Source of the DNA: Steromphala cineraria
Taxonomy: Eukaryota > Mollusca > Gastropoda > Trochida > Trochidae
Direction of reading: 5' to 3'
Assembly: GCA_916613615.1 (NCBI GenBank)
Contig: OU744726.1
Span: forward strand, 55,568,987-55,632,986
DNA length: 64,000 bases
Positions 33,861-44,912 of the stretch are shown here, one piece after another. A program made the position numbers and the translations under genes. Position 1 is the first letter of the stretch. Every line of letters starts with the position of its first letter. The notes beneath the pieces were generated by a model. It saw nothing but the letters and a program-made list of their open reading frames with translations. It ran no database searches and was not told the DNA's origin.

Positions 33861-33991
33861 ATAGATAGATAACACGTAGCAGCTCATTATCGGGAGATGA
33901 ATGTACGGTTTTGAGAAGGTTGAACTCGGCTGATGCCTCAAAACCGTACATTTATCTCCTGATAATGTACTGCTACAAGTCCTCTATCTAT
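33861..33991. repeat. Foldback hairpin, 131 bp
   Basis: Arms of about 55 bp (ATTATCGGGAGATGAATGTA, CGGTTTTGAG and complement) around a 20-bp loop with a GAACTCGGCTGATG core. It starts and ends in AGATAGAT/ATCTATCT-like text. No duplication of the target is certain. Confidence 0.8.
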
Positions 33992-34049
33992 TACCTGAAG
34001 GTATTTCTTTAAAACTGGTTTGAATGGAAGACCATGCAATAAGTCAGCT

Positions 34050-34317
34050 TTAAGAGTCTTTTGTTAACATCATGAAAATAAAAGAGAAAGAGAAATCATC
34101 TTGAAAGTCGTTCATATTGGTGTTGTTCAGGCTCTGTCCATTTCCTTCACATGTAGACTCTTCCATGTCACGTAGACTGTCGTTGGACTCGTACAGATTA
34201 GGCAAAGCTTCGCCCCCGTCATTTGAAAGTAGCGATTCTGAACGGGATGACAAACATTCCATGGAAAGTGATATGTCACTCTCTGAATTGGACGAATCTA
34301 TCTTGCTGTACTTATAA
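34050..34317 (-). CDS. Unrecognised serine/acid-rich open frame
   Basis: The minus strand is open upstream of and through the Met at 34262: SSNSESDISLSMECLSSRSE, continuing with acidic and serine-rich sequence (LYESNDSLRDMEESTCEGNG). The composition resembles an acidic N-terminal tail of a transposon or nuclear protein, but I cannot name it. The + strand is open over part of the same interval, which weakens the case. No splice sites were convincingly placed. Confidence 0.2.
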
Positions 34318-34710
34318 ATGATATTGTCAAAGAAGGAAACAACAACCGTGCACGAAGATATAGCCGTTCACAATTGAGCATTGGTTAGGTAGTACGGATA
34401 CAAAATTCAAAATGAATTAAACATAGTTTTTATACCTGTTCCTGATCAAAGAACAACTCATCAGAACATAGCAAATCATTTTTACCGAAAATCAAAGGGG
34501 ACATGGACTTAATTGACCAAAAACATGTGTATTGTTAGCTGTTGTTTACAGTCTTTCGACAGCAGATACGCCCCGCCCCAACAGTGGTTGACCCTTTTCT
34601 GCAAATTCAAATATGTGCGTCAGAAGAAAAATGAGTAACGTACCCGGATGAATGAAGGGGCCAGTCATTTCAAAGAGAAAATATTCTTTATAAGAAGATA
34701 AGTAATAACT

Positions 34711-35393
34711 GTGATTTCGGTTACATCCCAGTTGGACTACTCCCAAAAAACTACTCCCTAAAGGACTACTCTTATCCTATTAGTTAAAACAACAAAGGGT
34801 CACTGCTTACCTACTCTGAAATGGACTCTCCCAACAAGTGTAGTTAACATGTTCGTGAGTGCCTTTTTCATTATACTAAATGTTTGTGGAGAAAAGTAGA
34901 TTACAAACGAGACCAAAGAGTATCTAGCCTTGTTAGACGTGCTGCCGCCCTCGGTCTTCCCCCAACAAACGCTGTGCAAGATACATGGATTGATGTCTTA
35001 GAACAGTCTCCTGACGTCATTGGGATAGACGCATTCAATGACTACATGACAGTATACTGGATCGACGACGAAGCAATATTCCCTCTACATGAGTGGAACC
35101 ATCACGAAACACAGGGACCCAGGACTAACAATCACCATTTAGGGTGGCATCCTTATCTAAACCAAATCATCAAGCAAAACCACCCAAACATCTTCATTTT
35201 CATATAGATTCTTAAATCTATGGAATCGGTGAACAGTTACCATGTTGTTTGATAATAAACCTGTTCCATGAGCACTTGTGGTTCAGTCCATTATTTCTAA
35301 TAGGGAAGAGGCTTCTCATGCAACACTGGTTTTGTGTTTATATAAGGAGTAGTCCTTTTGGGAGTAGTAAAAATGGGATGCCGTCGTGATTTC
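34711..35393. mobile_element. Mutator-like element, internally deleted, with 8-bp target duplication
   Basis: GTGATTTC at 34711-34718 is repeated at 35386-35393. The 667-bp element between them has inverted ends: GGTTACATCCCAGTTGGACT on the left and GACGGCATCCCATTTTTACT as complement of the right, followed on both sides by ACTCCCAAAA and GGACTACTC. It encloses the C-terminal part of a Mutator-like transposase. The 8-bp duplication and the gene content fit the Mutator superfamily. Confidence 0.7.
34884..35207 (+). pseudogene. Mutator-like transposase C-terminal fragment
   Basis: A 107-codon frame reads VRRAAALGLPPTNAVQDTWI, FNDYMTVYWIDD, then WNHHETQGPRTNNH and HPNIFIFI. The PRTNN followed by a GWH and HPNI motif is the conserved C-terminal region of Mutator-like transposases with FLYWCH domains. 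The catalytic DDE core and the zinc finger are missing, so this is a deletion derivative. It lies inside the inverted ends at 34719-35385. Confidence 0.6.
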
Positions 35394-36470
35394 TACCTTT
35401 TTAAAACTAATTGCGTCATAAATGTTCTCAGTAGTTTAATGGTATGAAATAAATGTAGGCAAATAAGTATTTACTTATGCCAAACATTAAATTGCATCAG
35501 GGATACCAAATGCCACAAGCGACGATTTTTAAAACATAATTGTCAATGAATATAGAGCTTTTAAAACAAATCTCGTTTGCATAAGATTGTTAATTTTGCT
35601 GCACTACGTTACAGATCGCAAATGGGGTATACGTGGGGATAGATTCCATCTGAGTATTTCCAGTCATACATGCATGTAAGCATCATGTCCATTTTCCTGA
35701 GGCCGGAGAAATGTATTTTCAACTTTTCTTACAATTTTGATAGAAAACCTTTATAACTTTTCGATAATTCAAAGAACAAGTTTGAATGATTTGCATATGT
35801 TCATTCAAACAGATGACAATATCGTATCCGGTTATAATATTTCGGCCTTTAACGAAAAGATGAACTTTCTAATATGCATATCAATTTTGACAATGTGAAA
35901 AGACATTATCTTCAAGAATGTTTTTGACTTTTTTAATTTCACCTTTTATATTCTCTTTGTTTAAACATAGTTGTGCAAAAAAAGATTTTTCATAATTTCG
36001 AAGAGTATACATAGAATATTAGAAATTAAGATAATGTCATTGCTTCACATATTGCTAAATGAATGGACCCTATCTCATAATATTCCTCCACAAAAGATTA
36101 GAACAATTATCAACGTTGTCGCTAGGTTTCGATGCTGCTTACAAGTTATAACATGATGGTCTACTACATCTTTTATGAAATAGATAACCCTATACATGTA
36201 GTTTGCGTACTCCCTATCCAATGTGTCGTGTAATATGGCGTGATCGCTTTGTTAACATACCATAGACCCGAAAGTCACGAGGTACTACAGTTTTGATAAT
36301 TTTTTAGATGCTTTCAAACATTCACCCAAAATGGATACGAAGATATTCAACCAGCGCACGGCGAAGCACATATCCACGTGTAGGAGAGTATTGCATATCA
36401 TTAGGTAACGTCATCAGGATCAAATTTTATATGACAATTGGAGATGTGCATGAGTACTCCGAACTACCTT
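35394..36470. other. UROC1: AT-rich intronic sequence, nothing recognised
   Basis: No element end or coding frame can be supported. A 71-codon frame at 36308-36523 overlaps the start of the TTAA-transposon fragment and is not conserved in the other copies. Confidence 0.3.
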
Positions 36471-36752
36471 CATTGGTTATGACGAAATACTTCCGCGTTC
36501 TCAAGTGCAGTCTAATGACATAGCGCAAAGGCGAGACCAGCTACATGCTATAGGATAATGCGCACAACATCGTTTTTATTCATTGTCTTACATACTCAGC
36601 AATAGATATTGTTAGATGATTAATTAATGAAGGTTTGATATGTTTTGAGGATGTATAATATGTTTGATCGATGGATTAACATTGGCCTGTAATGTTAGCT
36701 TGTGTTGTTTTACATACAACGGGGAATCACGTTACGAGGCAGTCACGATTAA

Positions 36753-37104
36753 AGGGGCAGTAGCAAGTTTTTTGATAATTTTATATTTTAAAGTTTTCAC
36801 TGATAATTGTAAGTGAATGTTAAATATATTATTTTGACAGGGTCAAAATCATAACACAAACAAATCATCCATTGTCAGAGGACAAAGTATGAAGATTCAC
36901 ATTAAATCCATTGGCGGCCATGTTTTGTGAACACCTTAAATTCATTTTGTGTAAGAAAAGGGAATCGCTTGGCTAAACTTTATTTTACATTTTTGAATTA
37001 TTACTGCTCCGTTTAGTTTATATACATTGTCTTTCAATTGGAACCCTTTATTTTCATTTTCCTGACATCACCTTATATTCCCCCTAAAACGTGCTACTGC
37101 CCCT
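36753..37104 (+). mobile_element. GGGGCAGTAGCACG MITE, copy c, TTAA flanks
   Basis: Bounded by TTAA at 36749-36752 and 37105-37108. The ends are AGGGGCAGTAGCAAGTTTTT and its complement, ACGTGCTACTGCCCCT. 352 bp, non-coding. Confidence 0.88.
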
Positions 37105-37335
37105 TTAAGTGCGTTTTATTCCGTTCATCGGCCTAATCAATCCTATGTATATACTTTCTGATTTTAGCTCACTAGAATTTTTCAATCATGTTATAACCAT
37201 AACTTTTCTTTAAGCAACTATTTTATGTAAACATTTTAATGACATTAGACTCTCATAATCGCTGATAGGGGTGGCTGAACATTTAATGTTTTATCTTATT
37301 TATTGTATGTATTTTTACTTTGAGGTGAGACTTAA

Positions 37336-37470
37336 TAATAATAATAATAATAATAATAGAATAGTTTATTTATGTGTCTTGAGTTTTTACAACCCAGGCC
37401 TATTAGGCCGACAAGACACCGTTACATTGTACGGTGATAAAAATTCATAAAATAAAACATGATGCATAAA
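37336..37470 (-). mobile_element. LINE 3-prime UTR remnant with (ATT)n tail
   Basis: On the minus strand the text reads GTCTTGTCGGCCTAATAGGC, then AATAAACTATTC, then (ATT)n. This is the usual layout of the 3-prime end of CR1/L2-type LINEs in molluscs, with AATAAA and a microsatellite tail. No coding part is attached. Confidence 0.45.
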
Positions 37471-37920
37471 TTCAGAATTGCATTCATCTGTACATACATA
37501 CACAAATACAAAACATTCAGATCTGCACACCCCATTAATACATTTGTATCTACATTACATACTTATCTACATTACATACTTACAATACATACATACATAC
37601 ATGCACACACCCAAACATCAGTACATTAGTTTGTTAGCTCGTGCGGACAGTACATACTTACACACACCAATACGTTAGTGCATTAGTACATTAGTACATA
37701 CATGTATACAATACATACATATACAGACATACCCATACATTAGTACATTAGTGCATTAGTACATGCCTCTACTACATACATACACGCACACATATGTTAG
37801 TACATTAGTATATTAGTATGTACATACATGTATACACTACACACATATATGCACGCATCCACACGTTAGCACATTATTACTTACATTTGTACTAAATATG
37901 AATACATATTATAAAATCAC
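37470..37920. repeat. ACATACAT / TTAGTACA microsatellite region
   Basis: Imperfect TACA, CATA and TACATTAG repeats over about 450 bp. Open frames here are artefacts. Confidence 0.85.
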
Positions 37921-38019
37921 ACAATTGCTCAATTCATGACAATCCAAATTCCCTTCCAAGGGCAATAAAGATTTATCTTATCTTAAGTAAAATCACACAA
38001 GAAAAATCACACAAGTAAA

Positions 38020-38240
38020 ATCACCCTGACACACCGACTACCTCGCCCTGAAACACCAACTACCTCACCCTGACACACCGACTATCTCACCCTGACACAC
38101 CACCCTGACACACCGACTAATTCACCCTGACACACTGACTAACTCACCCTGATACACCATCAACCTCACCCTGACACACCAACTACTCACCCTGGCACAC
38201 CAACTAACTCACCCTAACACGCCGACTACCTCTCTTAATA
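38020..38240. repeat. Minisatellite with CACCCTGACACACCGACTA units
   Basis: About nine imperfect units of roughly 22-27 bp, each with CACCCTGACACACC and GACTAC or AACTAA. Confidence 0.85.
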
Positions 38241-38399
38241 AACAATCTGTCTGTCTGCCTAATTAGGCTGTGTACTTAAGGTCGATTTCAGAAATTTTAA
38301 GTTGAGTCAATGTCAAATTGTTATCCCTGTTTTTCATTAATATAGAAAGTTGTCATTTAGCATTACAGTCCATCTTTAACGTTTCCACAAGTTTTAGTT

Positions 38400-38940
38400 G
38401 ATTTAAACATATTTTATTTCATGAACAAGATGAAAAGGAATGCGAAAACAAGCACAAGCTTATATAAATGCCTCTCCCGAACATAAATATAGTTACAAAA
38501 CATATGCAAGAAGTCAATTACAAATGAATAAATAACTCAGTATTGTTACCACACGTTTGCTTATTGAATAGAACATGGTATACGAGTGTTGAACTATAAG
38601 TTTTTTTCAAATCGCTTTGACAATTTATTGAAATCTATGAATGTAATTTAATGACATGTATTTCCTCATTTAACTATAACACAAAACTGCTTCACTTTAC
38701 TCAGCAATTTTCTCTATCATAATAGATGAGGAAATACACTTTATCCACCCTTATCCAGGAACCCTATAACCTACTCTATATATAAGATTCAAATCTCCCA
38801 TTATCAATATTTAATTGAGCATCCATGATTACATATTAAATGTGTACTGGTCCAGCAATTGTCATTCCTTCACTAATTCTCAATTAGCCTCCCATAACCA
38901 TGAAGTTGATCATTATAAGTTGTTCTTAGAAACTTGCCTA
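38400..38940. other. UROC1: AT-rich sequence, nothing recognised
   Basis: It lies downstream of the virus-like minus-strand gene and may be part of that element, but no frame supports this. Confidence 0.25.
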
Positions 38941-38943
38941 TGC

Positions 38944-40288
38944 TCATATCAGTAGGACATCTTTCATATTTGTATTTGTAACTGGATGACGTTTTATATT
39001 GGGAACTTTCTTAATTTCATCCCATGAATTATGCTTAGGCACATGTTGACTGTAAAGTTGATTTGGTACCCCTCCAATAGTCGTTTGTATAGTTTTGATT
39101 TTAGGATTATAAAATGATTCAGTCATTCTGTCAAACCCAGTGGTAGGGGTTTTGAATAACATCAGAACGCCTTTCATCGATTTAGCAGGTACATTTATAT
39201 CAATATTCCACACCGTACCATTACCTACTCATTGAAGCAGGTCGTTAGAAAAATATTCCAAAACCTAACAGATTTTGTAATCTTTGTACTTTGAATGACA
39301 TTGGCGATGAATTTCAATATTTATTCATCTGTTCCCATTTTATGAATGCCAGAGTCAAATATCTGAATCCTTACTTTTATAAAAACATTATTCAATAGTA
39401 AGCGGATAGGTACATTAAGCAAATTAGCTTTGTTTTGTAATGTTATCTCAAGTGTCTTTAAAATGATATATTCACTTGTATATAGATCTTTAATTCCATG
39501 ATTGTACATTATCATATGAACTTATTTAATGTATAATATGTATCATGTGTATCCTAATATGGCGCTGCCTGTGGCCTGAGTGTAAACAAAGTTCAGTTCA
39601 GTATCACTTTTATCAACTGGTATCATACGATGGCGAAGGCTAGGGACTATACTATAAAGAATGGATTTTACGTGCCAAGTCTGGTTCTGTAACTTTATCA
39701 AATTCTAATGCAATATTCTTAATTTCATATTTCATTTCATTATTCCCTATGAGAACATGTTTATATTTATCAAATATTAGTTTATATTCAAATCTATCTC
39801 CCAAAGCAGCCCGATAGAAAGGCACGTGACTCTCTAGAACTTCAAAATCAAGAGTAATGTAAAATCGATTACCTAGATTATCCGCTTTTGCTTGATGTTC
39901 CACAACGGAATCCATCCCACCTGCACTCTGGTTACAATTTGATTTTCTCTTGTATCTATTCCCTGATAATGTAAATTATTACTTTCCTGTGTAGATATAT
40001 ATCACTGTCACCTATAGACAATACTTCCTTACTACTGATTTTAACAGTGGGTTTCTTTATTATAGCTCGGCCAATGTTTTGTACTATGGTACTTTCTTCA
40101 TCGTTGGTACCATCGGATGTTAAGAATATATCAAAAGCCAATCGAGCTGTCCTCATTACATTCTGACTTCCAAGATTAGGAAAGCGGACCAGCAATTGTT
40201 CATTTTGACTGATAGTACTAAGGTTATTTGTAACACTTGAAGAATACCAGATTCCTTGGATAGCAAGATTCTCCCTAAGCCGGCGCAA
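38944..40288 (-). pseudogene. Virus-like capsid-type protein gene, broken into three pieces
   Basis: Three minus-strand frames in consecutive order look like one gene. 40288-39956 begins MRRLRENLAIQGIWYSSSVT and contains VQNIGRAIIKKP and DSDIYLHRK. 39915-39652 contains RFYITLDFEVLESHVPFY and NIALEFDKVTEPDLARKI. 39213-38944 begins MWNIDINVPAKSMKGVLMLF and contains FYNPKIKTI and GGVPNQLY. I associate this family of conserved hypothetical proteins with virus-like mobile elements of invertebrates. A jelly-roll capsid role is a guess from the hydrophobic, beta-rich pattern. Frameshifts separate the pieces, and a LINE fragment (39240-39590) lies between the second and third. The C-terminus is not found. 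Confidence 0.45.
39240..39590 (+). mobile_element. LINE C-terminal fragment inserted in the virus-like gene
   Basis: The + strand reads NRFCNLCTLNDIGDEFQYLF, then ICSHF, a CxxC...C zinc-binding block found at the C-terminus of many CR1/L2-type LINE proteins, followed by KYLNPYFYKN and a stop. About 100 bp of non-coding tail follow. It separates two parts of the minus-strand virus-like gene. Confidence 0.55.
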
Positions 40289-40368
40289 TGGATTGAGTTT
40301 CTGACCATAATGCTACATTTTATAAATACAGATTTTATCTTGAAACCTATAATGTTATTTCAATAAAT

Positions 40369-41550
40369 ATGGCAACTCGACTTATTTTTCCTGTTGATGA
40401 CGTGAAAGGAGTTGTTGGTGGGGATGATGAATCATATGAAATGGATATTGTGAATGATTCATACACTGTTGATAGCCCAGGTACCAGAACTAGAACTACA
40501 TGTACTTCGTTTTCTGGAAATAATGAAGTAGTTAATTCACAAAAAGAAAAAAGATTAAACAAGCCGTGGATAGTTTGTATGAGTGTGGGGAACACCTGAG
40601 GGAGGTAATCATTTTACAAAAATTACAATAGAAACAGATCGGAAACCAAGGCTAATAAGTCACCCTGACATAGAAATAACAGGCAATCCTCTCGCTTTCA
40701 TCACCCTTAAACAGAGACTGGGTTTAAGAGGACCTCGTGAAGAATTAGGGTTTACAGATTATAGAACTCCAAGACCCAAACTTACAGAAAAGACTGAAAT
40801 AGAGCTTCAGAACACAAGGTTACAATTAAATGATGCAGAACAAACTTTAGTAAAACAACCAATCCAAGCTCTTAATAAGGTCAGTAATGCGACCGATAAA
40901 GCAACTCAGACTATTAACGATCCACCATTACATACTGAGGGATTAGAACTAAGTATAAGAGCGAATTACGAGGACTCGACGAGGCAATTCGTACTCAAAG
41001 AGGTGAACTAATAAATAACTTATCAAAACTAACAACATTGGATGAACATCTATAATATGAAAAAGATAAATTACCAAAGCCGATAACCAAGAACGAAAGG
41101 AACGGGTTATCAAGAGAATAAATGATTTGGAAGATAAATGGTCGGCACGTTTGGAAGCTGTTTCAATGAATAAGAAAATTTTAAGATAACAGATTCAACG
41201 AATTCGCCAGACCATTGAAAGAATATTAGGTGAAGATACATCTCTTGGTGAGCTTCTAATAAAGTATTCTTGCATTGCCAGTATTCTTACAGCTATAGGT
41301 TTTATCATATCAACTCAGTCTCTAGCTATAACTGGAGGCCCCTCAATTCCAACTGCTCCTCCAACACCAAATAAGAAACCTAATAAACTAAAGGAATGGT
41401 AACAATATATATCAAAAGCATTAGCGAAATAAGCAGGAAAAGCTGCAGCCGCATTACCAGGTATTATAGGAAATATAATATCATGGCTCATGGATCTTTG
41501 TTGAGTACAAATCTCTGGGAAATAATGGTGGCATTTGGTGGGCTGAGGAT
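40369..41550 (+). pseudogene. Virus-like element second gene, with hydrophobic C-terminal segment
   Basis: Starts at ATG 40369, about 80 bp from the start of the divergent minus-strand gene. The first 76 codons run from MATRLIFPVDDVKGVVGGDD to a frameshift near 40590. The frame at 40583-41011 carries a helical, glutamine-rich stretch (EIELQNTRLQLNDAEQ). After several stops, a further segment contains a membrane-spanning candidate (SILTAIGFIISTQSLAI, about 41280-41330) and a small-residue hydrophobic block (GKAAAALPGIIGNIISWLMD, about 41440-41500). I recognise this general layout from hypothetical proteins that accompany the minus-strand family. The function is unknown; a membrane-active virion component is speculation. 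Confidence 0.4.
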
Positions 41551-41693
41551 TGTTTAGATCAAGGCTAGAATAACCAACAATAATAATAATAACCATCAAC
41601 TACCCCACCAATCATCATATATTGTTTCTTATTTCCATGGATGTGGGAGATATTTTAATGATTTTTTTATGCTTTTTAGTATGTTTCAGTTTT

Positions 41694-41927
41694 TCATCCT
41701 TTACTAATTAACTGTGTAACTGCTGTATTAATTTCAGCATTTATACCCAATTTCATATGATCCTTAGCAATACTAATTTCATTATCATAGCCTTTAACTC
41801 GATCAACTTTTAGTTTCATGTCACTAGGCGCCATATACAAATCTATCCCAAGGACATGATCTGCCTTTGAACTAGTGATTAGGATTGTGTATCTTAGCAT
41901 CATGAACGAATATCTCCCCCATTCCAA
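41694..41927 (-). CDS. Unrecognised small open frame beside the virus-like genes
   Basis: 77 codons, or 70 if started at the later Met: MMLRYTILITSSKADHVLGI, then DRVKGYDNEISIAKDHMKLG. The composition looks coding and the frame is complete with a stop. It may be a third gene of the virus-like element or a fragment. I do not recognise it. Confidence 0.3.
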   Translation of the reverse strand: MEWGRYSFMMLRYTILITSSKADHVLGIDLYMAPSDMKLKVDRVKGYDNEISIAKDHMKLGINAEINTAVTQLISKG

Positions 41928-41943
41928 TATACATGTATATTAT

Positions 41944-43095
41944 ACCCCGCCGCGCGTTTAGCGCGAAGCGGGGGATATATATAGTATTGGGCAGCGTCCG
42001 TCCTTCCGTACGTACGTCTATACGAATGAAATTGTAAATAACTCAAAAACTATTGACCGGATTCTTTTAATTTTTTGTATATAGCTTCATCACCATGAAA
42101 GTAAGGTTTCATGACCTTGACCTTTATTTCAAGGTCACAACGAAACTTTGAAATTTTACCCTTGTCAGCGGGATATCTCAAGAACCATTCACTGGATTCT
42201 CTTCATAATTTACACAAAACCTCTTATTTGGAAGGCGCCGGGCCCAGTCGATTTTGGTGACCTCCACCTTATTTTCAAGGTCACAGCGAGACTTTGAAAA
42301 TTTCAGCATTGAAACCTGCATTTTAAGCTTATCAGCGGGATATCCCAAGAACCATTCACTGGATTCTCTTCATAATTTACACCAAGCATCTTATTTGGAA
42401 GGCGCCGGGCCCAGTCGATTTTGGTGACCTTCACATTATTTTCAAGGTCACAGCGAGGCTTTGAAAATTTAGCATTGAAACCTGCATTTTAGGCCTGTCA
42501 GCAGGATATCTCAAGAACCACTTACTGGATTCTCTTCATAACTAACATATTGCATCTTATTAAGTTGGCGCAGGACCGAGGTGATTTTGGTGACCTTCAC
42601 ATTATTTTCAAGGTCACAGTGAGGCTTTGAAAATTTCAACATTGAAACCTGCATTTTAGGCTTGTCAGCGGGTTATCTCTAGAACCAGTCACTGGATTAT
42701 CTTCATAATTTAAAAATAGCATCTTATTGTGAAGGCGCCAGGCCCAGTCGATTTTGGTGACCTTCACATTATTTTCAAGGTCACAGCGAGGCTATGAAAT
42801 TTAAACACTGACATCTGCATTTAAGGCTTGTCAGCAGGATATCTCTAGAACCGATCCCTAGATTCTCTTCATTACTTAAAGCAAAGCATCTTATAGGGAA
42901 GGCAACATGCATTTATAAGGCTGATATGTTAAGAACTGTTCTCTATATTCTCTTTTTTTTTTGCAAAAGGCTTCTTATTTGGAAGACCCAGGGACCAGTC
43001 GATTTGTTATGGTCTAAATGACATCTAGTGACATAATGACATCTATGTATACATTATGCTTTTTGTTAACATCAATTTGCGGCGGGGGATCTTGT
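41944..43095. mobile_element. Element with CCCCGCCGCGCG ends and a core of about 168-bp tandem repeats
   Basis: The left end reads CCCCGCCGCGCGTTTAGCGC, then GAAGCGGGGGATATATATA, a hairpin. The right end reads GCGGCGGGGGATCTTGTCAC near 43079. Between them lie about five tandem units anchored by CTGGATTCTCTTCATAATTT (about 42190, 42358, 42526, 42690, 42860) and TTTTGGTGACCTTCACATTA. A tandem core between short complementary ends resembles bivalve pearl-type elements; that classification is inference. Confidence 0.65.
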
Positions 43096-43112
43096 CACCT
43101 TTGTGATAAATA

Positions 43113-44245
43113 GTGGTTTTTTTTTAATTTTAATTTTTTTTATTCCTGTATTCATGGTACAGAGGTGTATTAGGCACAGTGTCATATCAGGATTACAACA
43201 ATGTACAGGACATGAACAAGAAAACTCATTCATTCACCACAGTCATACACTCTCATACCTATTTTGGCTGATTCAGACTTTTTCAGTAATCATATTCTTG
43301 TATATGCCCATTTCCTTTCAAATTCATCAAGCATTGATCTTTTACAAAATCGAAATTTTACAATAATATGATAATATTTCAATGCTCTTTTAAAGTGAAT
43401 TAAAATTGGTAATTTCTTTTGTAGCTTGCATCTATAGATGTGGTACTTGGCGAGTAGGATAATGAGATAAAATGTTGGTTTAGTTTTAAAAGAAGATGAA
43501 CATCCAAAGAGGATCAATTCAACATGTAGTTTAAAATCACCTGAGTGTGAGCAATTGATTTGAAACCACTGTTAGAAATCATGCCAAACACTTCTGGTTA
43601 TTCTACAATTCCAGAAAAGATGAAGGATGGATTCAGGTTCCCCTCCACAGAATGTACATAAATTATCATCAACAATATGCATTTTGAACAAGAAAGTATT
43701 AACAGGGAAGATTCTGTGGAGGAGTCTGAATTGCATCCATCTTAGTTTAGGATCAAGAGTAGTTTTAAAAGGTTTGATAACTATATCATTCCAATTTCCA
43801 GAAATCAATGTTTCATCTTCCCATTTTTCGATGATCTTTAGTTTTTCATCATTTTCCTTAATTGTGAAGTTATATTTTTTGTTGACCCTTTTTTGCAAGA
43901 GAAAGGGAATTTAATACTCATGTTAAAATCATTTAACATTACATGTGTGCTTTTTTGAATGCCTGTAAATTTGAGATATTTTCTAATTGAGTGAATAACT
44001 CCATGGAAATCAAGAAAGTTAATTCTAAAGTATTCATGACAGAAATGTTCAAGTGACATAAAGTTACCATCCTCCTTCATCAAAGATTTGATATAGACAA
44101 CATTATGTTCATGAAACCATTCCACTCTATTGACCCCAATTAATTTTCGGGAAATACCGAATTCGGTACAAATTTCTTCATATCCTCTGACAAAATATGA
44201 GTTATTAGCATTCCAAGCTTGATTTTGTGGTGATGGCACTTGCAT
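43113..44245 (-). mobile_element. LINE 3-prime end with zinc-binding C-terminus, reverse strand
   Basis: Two overlapping minus-strand frames cover the C-terminal half of a LINE protein. 44245-43838 contains VEWFHEHNVVYIKSLMKEDG and INFLDFHGVIHSIRKYLKF. 43898-43572 contains LRWMQFRLLHRIFPVNTFLF, then CTFCGGEPESILHLFWNC, the CxxC...HxxxxC block. A frameshift separates them. The 3-prime UTR runs to an A-rich tail (complement of 43113-43140). The reverse-transcriptase core is absent, so the copy is strongly 5-prime truncated, as is usual for LINEs. Confidence 0.75.
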
Positions 44246-44559
44246 AACTTTTAATATTCGTCCAACTTGAGAGACATGACATATGAATAGTGCGTTTTTT
44301 AACGAAATCTTTAAAGGAACAGATTATATAAAAGATTTCAAACTCATTCAAATGAATTCAAAATACGCGATACATAATTATCATATTTAAAATTGTTAAA
44401 ATAAGCAGCTTTTCACAATAAGAAATCGATATCCAAATTTACCCATAATCCTTCCTATGAGAAATTTTGACTCATTGGAACGCCTTTTTGTCCAAAGATT
44501 ACACATTTATTTATCAACTTTCATGTCATAAAACCAGACCTCACTGGATCAATTAGGCA

Positions 44560-44912
44560 GCATTTTTAAACAAGACCGTATTTCAAAATGCTTCGAAATT
44601 AATCAAAAATCAACTATGTACGACCAAATCCAAAAATTTCAATATCGACTTCTTCACCGAATAATTACAACTAAGTCATCTCTGTGTACGATTGGACAAA
44701 GTGATGATCAACATTGTTCTTTATGCAAGAGTGAAAATGAAACGATTGAACACTTTTTTTACAAATGCAATAAAGTGCAGACACTGCTGAATAACTGTCA
44801 TACTTTGTTCCAAAACGAAACAAGTCATACATGTACTATTGATTTCAACCTCTCTTCGTTTCTTCTTGGCGACCCCAATCAAAGCATTATTGTCCAAAAA
44901 ATTGATTTATAG
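44560..44912 (+). mobile_element. LINE C-terminal fragment
   Basis: The frame reads FQYRLLHRIITTKSSLCTIG, then HCSLCKSENETIEHFFYKC, the same zinc-binding block as the neighbouring reverse LINE but from a diverged family. It ends at TAG 44910-44912. No RT is attached. Confidence 0.7.

Larger units (their letters stand above)
36471..38375 (-). mobile_element. TTAA transposon, copy 3, fragment with two insertions
   Basis: The parts 36471-36748, 37109-37140 and 38263-38375 match, in reverse, the first 600 bp of copy 1 (GAGACCAGCTACATGCT, TGTTAGCTTGTGTTGTTTTA, GGTCGATTTCAGAAATTT, GCATTACAGTCCATC). The right end abuts TTAA at 38376-38379. It is interrupted by MITE copy c and by a block of LINE tail plus microsatellites. 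Confidence 0.72.
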
